A stretch of 64,000 nt of DNA from Pezicula radicicola (lineage: Eukaryota > Ascomycota > Leotiomycetes > Helotiales > Dermateaceae), in assembly GCA_003008705.1 (NCBI GenBank), contig PDUO01000012.1:973222-1037221 (forward strand), read 5' to 3'. Shown here piece by piece: positions 59,401 to 64,000 of the stretch. The stretch's first letter is position 1, and the number at the start of each line of letters is the position of its first letter. The position numbers and the translations under genes were made by a program. The notes under the pieces were generated by a model that did no database searches, was not told the origin of the DNA, and saw only the letters and a program-made list of their open reading frames with translations.

Positions 59401-60111
59401 GTTGATTACAATAGGGGGTGATACATCTTCGTGAATACGTCCACATTCTGTCCAGTCAAAAGCAAAGACTTTCTCTCGATTGATCAGCATTTCTTCCAGC
59501 AATTTCCTTTCCATCGGTTGCAGTTGGTCACCGATATCAAGTTCTTTCATCCATTCTGGTGTAAGTCGTGAGCCTCTTGGAATGTCTGAAAACCTAGGTA
59601 AAAGATGTTCCTGGTAATCTCCGAACTGTTCCTGTGGAGTGTCCCTTGCCTTGGATCGTTCATACCAGTCTCTCTTTCCAGCAGGGGCATTACCAACTTC
59701 ATCGGCTTTATCCACTAGCTGTACTTTCTTGTCTTTCGTCTTGTATACAGTGTTAATTTGGACACTTCGAGTCCGTTTCCGATATGGACTAGGTGTATTT
59801 TCTACTTCGAATTCTCCTGTAAACTCCAAATACTCTTGCAAAGTTAATGGACTAGCGTCAATGTTTAAGATTTCTGGAAATAAAATTTGTGATTGATCAT
59901 TCAGAACTAGAAGAGATGGCCTTTCGTCCCCCCCTCCATTTGGGAAGAACTTATCCTCAAGTTTTATATCGTTTGTCGTATCGTTAACTACATCGTCAAA
60001 TATATCGTTAACCTGGTCATTATTGTCAGTAGTTAGTATTCCACTTTCTGCGGTTTCTGGGAAACCGGGAACAGGTCCGCAGTTATCTGTTCCGGCCGTT
60101 AGTTTTCCGAG
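56443..60111 (-). pseudogene. pol: pol: reverse transcriptase, RNase H and integrase, seven premature stops
   Basis: One frame runs about 3.7 kb from 60111 to the stop at 56443 without any indel. The RT region has RLINSAISLNAVIRRD, the LP.GATNS block and FVDD (the YxDD equivalent). RNase H shows VVAVDSSLDGYGGYLG and IKRECRGVLKIF. Integrase shows the zinc-binding HNLSGHRGRESTYHRV...CPECQ region and the D,D-E triad in WAIDLV, VVDGGGEF and MIERGH. A C-terminal acidic tail follows; no chromodomain was seen. In-frame stops at 59344, 59128, 59008, 58984, 58798, 57058 and 56752 are all reachable by a single C-to-T or G-to-A change. The frame lies at -1 relative to gag-protease. Confidence 0.9.
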
Positions 60112-62780
60112 TTAGAACTATATCCGTCGTCAGAATCAGATTCAATAATTCCAGTCCTGTGTTCAGATTTAAGCTACGACGTAGTTCGGGCTCGTTCAGT
60201 TTCTGTGTTAGTTTTGACAGTAGTTACGTCTCCGGTTCTTGGATCAGTGAGCAGTACAAATACAGGTCCGTCTTCGTCAGGGCTTGGATATTCAAAGGTA
60301 ACTCTTGCCTTCCTGCAGAACGGAAAGCCGAGTATAACTTTGATTCCCGGACAGTCCATTATATAGAATCGAGTCCGAATAACTGCATTCCCAATTGTGA
60401 CAGGGACGTTGTCCGCAAATCCAATGAACTTTGATCTATTCCCAACAATCGTTCGCAGTGCCATTCCAGTGCTACGGGTGACAGGGATGTCAAACCGGGT
60501 AGCTACATCAAGAGTAACAACGCTGACTTCTGCCCCGGTGTCAAGAGTAGCTCGGACGTCAGCAAGCTTCGCCCTTCCGGTGAGTGTAATGATGACTTTC
60601 GGTGTTGGTGAATGATAATCCGAATAGCCGGAATAGCCTTCCATGTATAGAGGACCCATTTCAGCTTCTTCTTCTGCCTCCTGAGGCGTTTCTTTAAAAG
60701 AAAGCATACCAATATTGCTTTCAGTAACCTTTTCATAGGCTTTTCTATCTGTTATTTTCCGCGTAGTAAATGCTAGGTCTGCCAAGGATATCATCTCTCC
60801 CAAAGTAAAACCGGGTAGCATTAATGTTTGGTCCAAAAGCTTGTTCACAGTTCCTTCGTAAGTGTAACCCATTTTTGATAGAGTGCTAGAGACTCCGCGG
60901 TTCCTAGACGGCTTCAATATCTTGGTGACTTTCAACGGTTTTCCAACAGGTATAGATTCTTGCACTTCAGACATAATAGCATCATTGTCTTCGTTGTCTT
61001 CATTAAGTATATTGTGAGGGAATCTGACTATGCGTTTCTGAGGAGCTTTGGCTTGTCCATATGAAGCTTGCTCACGTAGTTTCTCTTAGAGAGTCCGTTC
61101 TTTGCTGTATAGTACCTGTCGTTCACTAGTTTTCCTTGGCTTTGCAGACACTGGTTCAATACCGGCTTCCCTAGCAATCATTCCTTGGACTAATGCAAGT
61201 CGCTCCTCAGTTAAATCAGTCTCACTTAGTAAGTCCGATAGATCATAATTGTCTTCAAATACTTCAATATTTCCAACCACACTTTCGTTGGCTTTGGCCT
61301 GAGCTTATAAGGCTATCCTACGATTTTGAGCTTCTTCTTGCAGCACCAATTCTCGTTACTCTAGGATATGGCTATACTTGGTGTTTAGCGTTCTTAGAAT
61401 AATCTGGTTCCGGCGCGGCGAGTCGTTGTTGAATTGGACAGGCATCCCAGGCTTGTTCGGATCCCAGGGTCCAATACAGATGTAGTTGTTGTCGTCAGAT
61501 TCATGAATGACTCCCTTTCCAATGAATAGCTTGTAGTCATGACACTGATTCATGTACTTGTACAGAGCTTGGGGTCTCATGCCAGCTACTTGAATGTTCC
61601 TGCACCATTTGCAGACTTCGTCGTCACGATAATCTTTTCTGCGGCCCGAAAATGCCCCGTAATTGACATCATACGTAGATTCCTCGTCTATATACTCATT
61701 GCTGTAGACCGGTTCCATGGTGTTGACATGTGCAATCTTTCTTTTCGGAGCTGCTCTCTCGACTATTGCTTGTAGTATATGCAACCTGTCCAGACCTTCA
61801 GTGATTTCGTCGATTTCCTGGTCCGTCATTTTCCTTGCAGAGGCAGTAGCTACACGAATAAGAGGTAACACCGGTTTTGGTTGTTTGACTTCCTCCTTGG
61901 GTTTCCTTTCCTTGGTACGGAACGTTTCTCTGGCATGAAATCCTTTCAGGTCAGTGTCCAGTTCATCAAATCCAATAGGTAGCTCCCCCATCCCCTGTTC
62001 TTGAACGAGGTCATCCATGTCTCGGAGTACTGCACAGCTGTTCTCGACATAAGCATGGATTTCTTTGAAAGATTTCATATCATCCGGGTTGAACTTGGCT
62101 CCCTTCGAGGCATATTTCATAGCTTTAACCTTGAGGTTATTAGGCAAAGCATACAGAAATTTGAAGATCAAAGCTTTCTCCGTAATGTTTTTGTTTGCGA
62201 GACACTTAGTTCCAATGTCATAAAACTTTCGGCAATAGTCATAGACTTAGCCTTGACTAATGTTTCCGTTCTCAGAATGAGTTTTGAATTCCCGGACATA
62301 CTTTTCAAGATATCCTAGTGTATATAATAGCTGTTCAGAGTCGTTGTTTCGATATTCTTTGAGCAGCGCCTTCTGGAAATCAAGCCAATTTATGAAGTAT
62401 TTATATTCTGGCATTCGTTCAATCTCCTTCCTAAGGGTAGCGGAAGAGTATTCGGCGGCCCGCTCCTTCTTCTCATCGTCATCATCGATGCCGTAATCCT
62501 TAAAGCATCGGTTCAATAACTTTAGATAGGACGTCACTTCTTTCCCTTCAAAATAAGGACTACCATATCCACCAGGGACTGGCATAGGATGATGATAAAT
62601 CATCTTAGTTCGAACATCCGGGCGAAATGGTGGAATAGTAGGTAGAGGCATAGGTTGACTGTCAGACAGAGAGCCAGATCCTAAACTAGGAGTTTTCACA
62701 GGTTTCTTGCCCTTGCCTACAGAAAGGTCGCGTGGCCCAGTAGGGGTGCTAGAGCCCGAGCCTGTTCCTGGTTTTACCAT
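60099..62780 (-). pseudogene. gag: gag-protease frame of the retroelement, five premature stops
   Basis: A single frame starts at Met 62780 (MVKPGTGSGS) and ends at TAA 60099-60101. The N-terminal part is a Pro/Ser-rich and then helical capsid-like region (YLKLLNRCFKDYGI, FINWLDFQKALLKEY). It is followed by a Cys-rich segment (CKWCRNIQ...NQCHDYKLF), which may be a zinc-binding knuckle variant. The aspartic protease has the ATLDTGAEVSVV motif near 60530 and the ILGFPF strand. Premature stops at 62247, 61356, 61305, 61086 and 60174 are TAA or TAG and sit where glutamine would be plausible. There is no indel across the 2.7 kb. Confidence 0.85.
60102..60111 (-). other. Frame-transition window between gag-protease and pol
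   Basis: The pol frame is -1 relative to gag-protease and is closed upstream by TAA at 60112-60114, while gag-protease stops at TAA 60099-60101. Only ten bases are open in both frames, and they contain GGAAAAC immediately before the gag stop. This is a candidate -1 frameshift site. Confidence 0.5.
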
Positions 62781-63849
62781 GGTGTTCGAAAATAAAGAGT
62801 GTAAATCGGTATATAATAACAAATTTCAATAATGTTTAAGTGACTAACGAGCAGAGGAACAACAGCAGCACCAGCCCTTTTATATCCAGAGCCAGTTCTA
62901 GCTTCGAATGTCCAAGTCCGATTTCGAATCGCATTGATCTACAGTTTCAAAAGCTTCTCTCGCAACTCCTTCCCAATTGGAGTTCTTGTGTCATTTTCCA
63001 CGAAAGTGGAGACGCAAATATTTTCAACAAAAGCAAATATACTTCGCAACACTTGTCGAATTTATGACAACCCCAAGCACTACTCAGTACTTGGTGTCGT
63101 CAAACCGAAAACGGAGGCATGATCAAGAAAAAACAATAAACGTAGACACCCAAAAACAACGTTCTCGGCGTCCCACTAAGTGTCACTTGATACTTAGTTC
63201 GCCCCAAATCTTCTCCACAATACTCCTTTCTCGCAACACTTCCCTCCTTCAATCGTCAGGAAGGTTTTCTTTTGTTTAGGTCACAAGCCCAAACTCGCGG
63301 CAAACCAATATACCGAAGAGTCGCACGTCATACGTCTTTTCGTTATACAGTTTTCCGGTACCCCAGGGTCTCCCACTTCTTGAATCCCATTTCAAATCCA
63401 CTCAGAGAGTAACAGTCGTCTCTGATCAGGCGTATCTCCGTAGTTTCCAAAATCAGGATGTCGTCCAGAGTCGTGAAATTTTACAGTCTGGTAGAGAGGA
63501 CTAAGTGAATAGCTCCCTAATAGCATATTGTCGGTTTCGCAGGTAATAGATTTTTGTATAAAGAGGTAGAGAATTCTCTCTATACAAGTTGCCGTAGATC
63601 CAAATTCGAATAATTTATCGTTCGTTCGTAGCAAGCTATATATCGATATCGTCGTGTCTCGATTCCATAAGATCCATCTGCCTACTTCCTATCCCTTTCC
63701 TTACTAATTCTAAAGAAGTAGTAGAGAGTTTTCATAAATGATACCTCTTCATCTCCCTCTATAGAACCAACAGATCATCGGCAATAGGTGGGTTTATCGT
63801 CAAATACCACAGTTTTCCATCTACTCCCTACGTAGGTCACCAAATAATA
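62781..63849 (-). other. Retroelement leader between 5' LTR and gag, with probable primer-binding site
   Basis: A 1.07-kb untranslated leader. Seven bases inside the LTR edge the element strand reads TGGTGACCTACGTAGG (63842 downward), a TGG start suitable for priming by a tRNA 3' CCA end. The priming tRNA was not identified. Open frames on the plus strand here are not credible genes. Confidence 0.5.
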
Positions 63850-64000
63850 TATAGGAGGGCAAATCTCTAGACCACATATATAGAAACGCAGGACGTGGAG
63901 TAGAGGGTGGAATAAGACGATAAACAGATATAGAATATAATCACATAATATAGTCAAAATCGTCAATATCGTCAAAGGTAGGGTTGGTATAAAAGAACGT
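63850..64000 (-). repeat. Start of the second LTR (5' LTR of the element), cut by the window edge
   Basis: It matches 53064-53214 with three differences, at LTR positions 2, 4 and 11; the remaining 140 bases are identical. The first two are G/A and the third T/C, all transitions of the CpA/TpA kind. Confidence 0.95.

Larger units (their letters stand above)
53064..64000 (-). mobile_element. Ty3/gypsy LTR retrotransposon, truncated by the window edge
   Basis: A directly repeated LTR segment (53064-53214 and 63850-64000, 148 of 151 identical) brackets gag-protease and RT-RNase H-integrase genes on the minus strand. Integrase lies after RNase H, the Ty3/gypsy order. The distance between LTR left ends is 10786 bases, so with an LTR of about 3.2 kb the whole element would be near 14 kb. 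Twelve premature stops and no frameshifting indel are seen in the coding region, so this copy cannot make full proteins. Confidence 0.92.

Noticed and set aside
56443..62780. Reassignment of TAA/TAG to glutamine in the retroelement
   Set aside because: Premature stops do mostly sit at likely Gln positions, but CAA/CAG codons remain common in the element, host genes end at TAA/TAG/TGA normally, and one TGA and a possible Trp-to-TAG change fit RIP-like mutation better.
1..64000. CRISPR arrays or bacterial-style operons
   Set aside because: No regularly spaced repeats; genes are intron-bearing and organised as in a eukaryotic fungus.

Overview
The window reads as nuclear DNA of a filamentous ascomycete, probably a leotiomycete-like Pezizomycotina. 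The signs are short GT-AG introns of about 45-120 bases with CTAAC/CTGAC-type branch sites, Zn2Cys6 regulators, a two-CBM18 killer-toxin-type chitinase facing a LysM gene, a SUR7/PalI protein, SRPK-like kinase fragments typical of fungi, and an LTR retroelement carrying RIP-like C-to-T nonsense changes. The exact taxon is an inference. Gene models below were spliced by hand; nearly all close to whole codons across every junction.

Layout. 1-12 kb: a five-exon unknown protein, a SUR7/PalI membrane protein, a DUF4140/DUF4139 protein and a POT peptide transporter. 12.9-18.2 kb: a short-chain dehydrogenase convergent with a seven-exon Zn2Cys6 regulator, then a frameshifted gene relic. 18.8-27.3 kb: a chitin module, with a secreted chitinase (two CBM18 domains, GH18, and a C-terminal region resembling NucA/NucB nucleases) divergent from a ten-exon secreted LysM protein that needs a GC-AG intron, followed by a small membrane-anchored unknown. 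28.3-34.8 kb: an MFS sugar-type transporter, a sulfatase and a regulator with two tandem Zn2Cys6 clusters. The shared transporter/sulfatase promoter holds four copies of a CCGACATCCG-type site (CGG-N4-CGG on the other strand), so these three genes look like a sulfate-ester or sulfated-sugar uptake and hydrolysis unit with its own regulator.

35.7-48.4 kb: a tRNA-like gene with an oversized internal insert, a Gfd2/YDR514C-type DEDDh protein, an SRPK-like kinase, a small secreted eight-cysteine protein, a zinc-type dehydrogenase-like oxidoreductase and an ankyrin protein with a fungal STAND-type N-terminus. 49.3-52.0 kb: a subtilase with an intact catalytic triad whose 5' exon is missing next to repeats.

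53.1-64.0 kb and beyond: a very large Ty3/gypsy element on the minus strand. Its 3' LTR (about 3.2 kb by a TG...CA plus polypurine-tract model) is complete and its 5' LTR runs off the window. Gag-protease is one frame and RT-RNase H-integrase is a second frame at -1, joined at a ten-base overlap. Twelve premature stops interrupt the two frames, but I see no indel, so the element is probably dead or non-autonomous.
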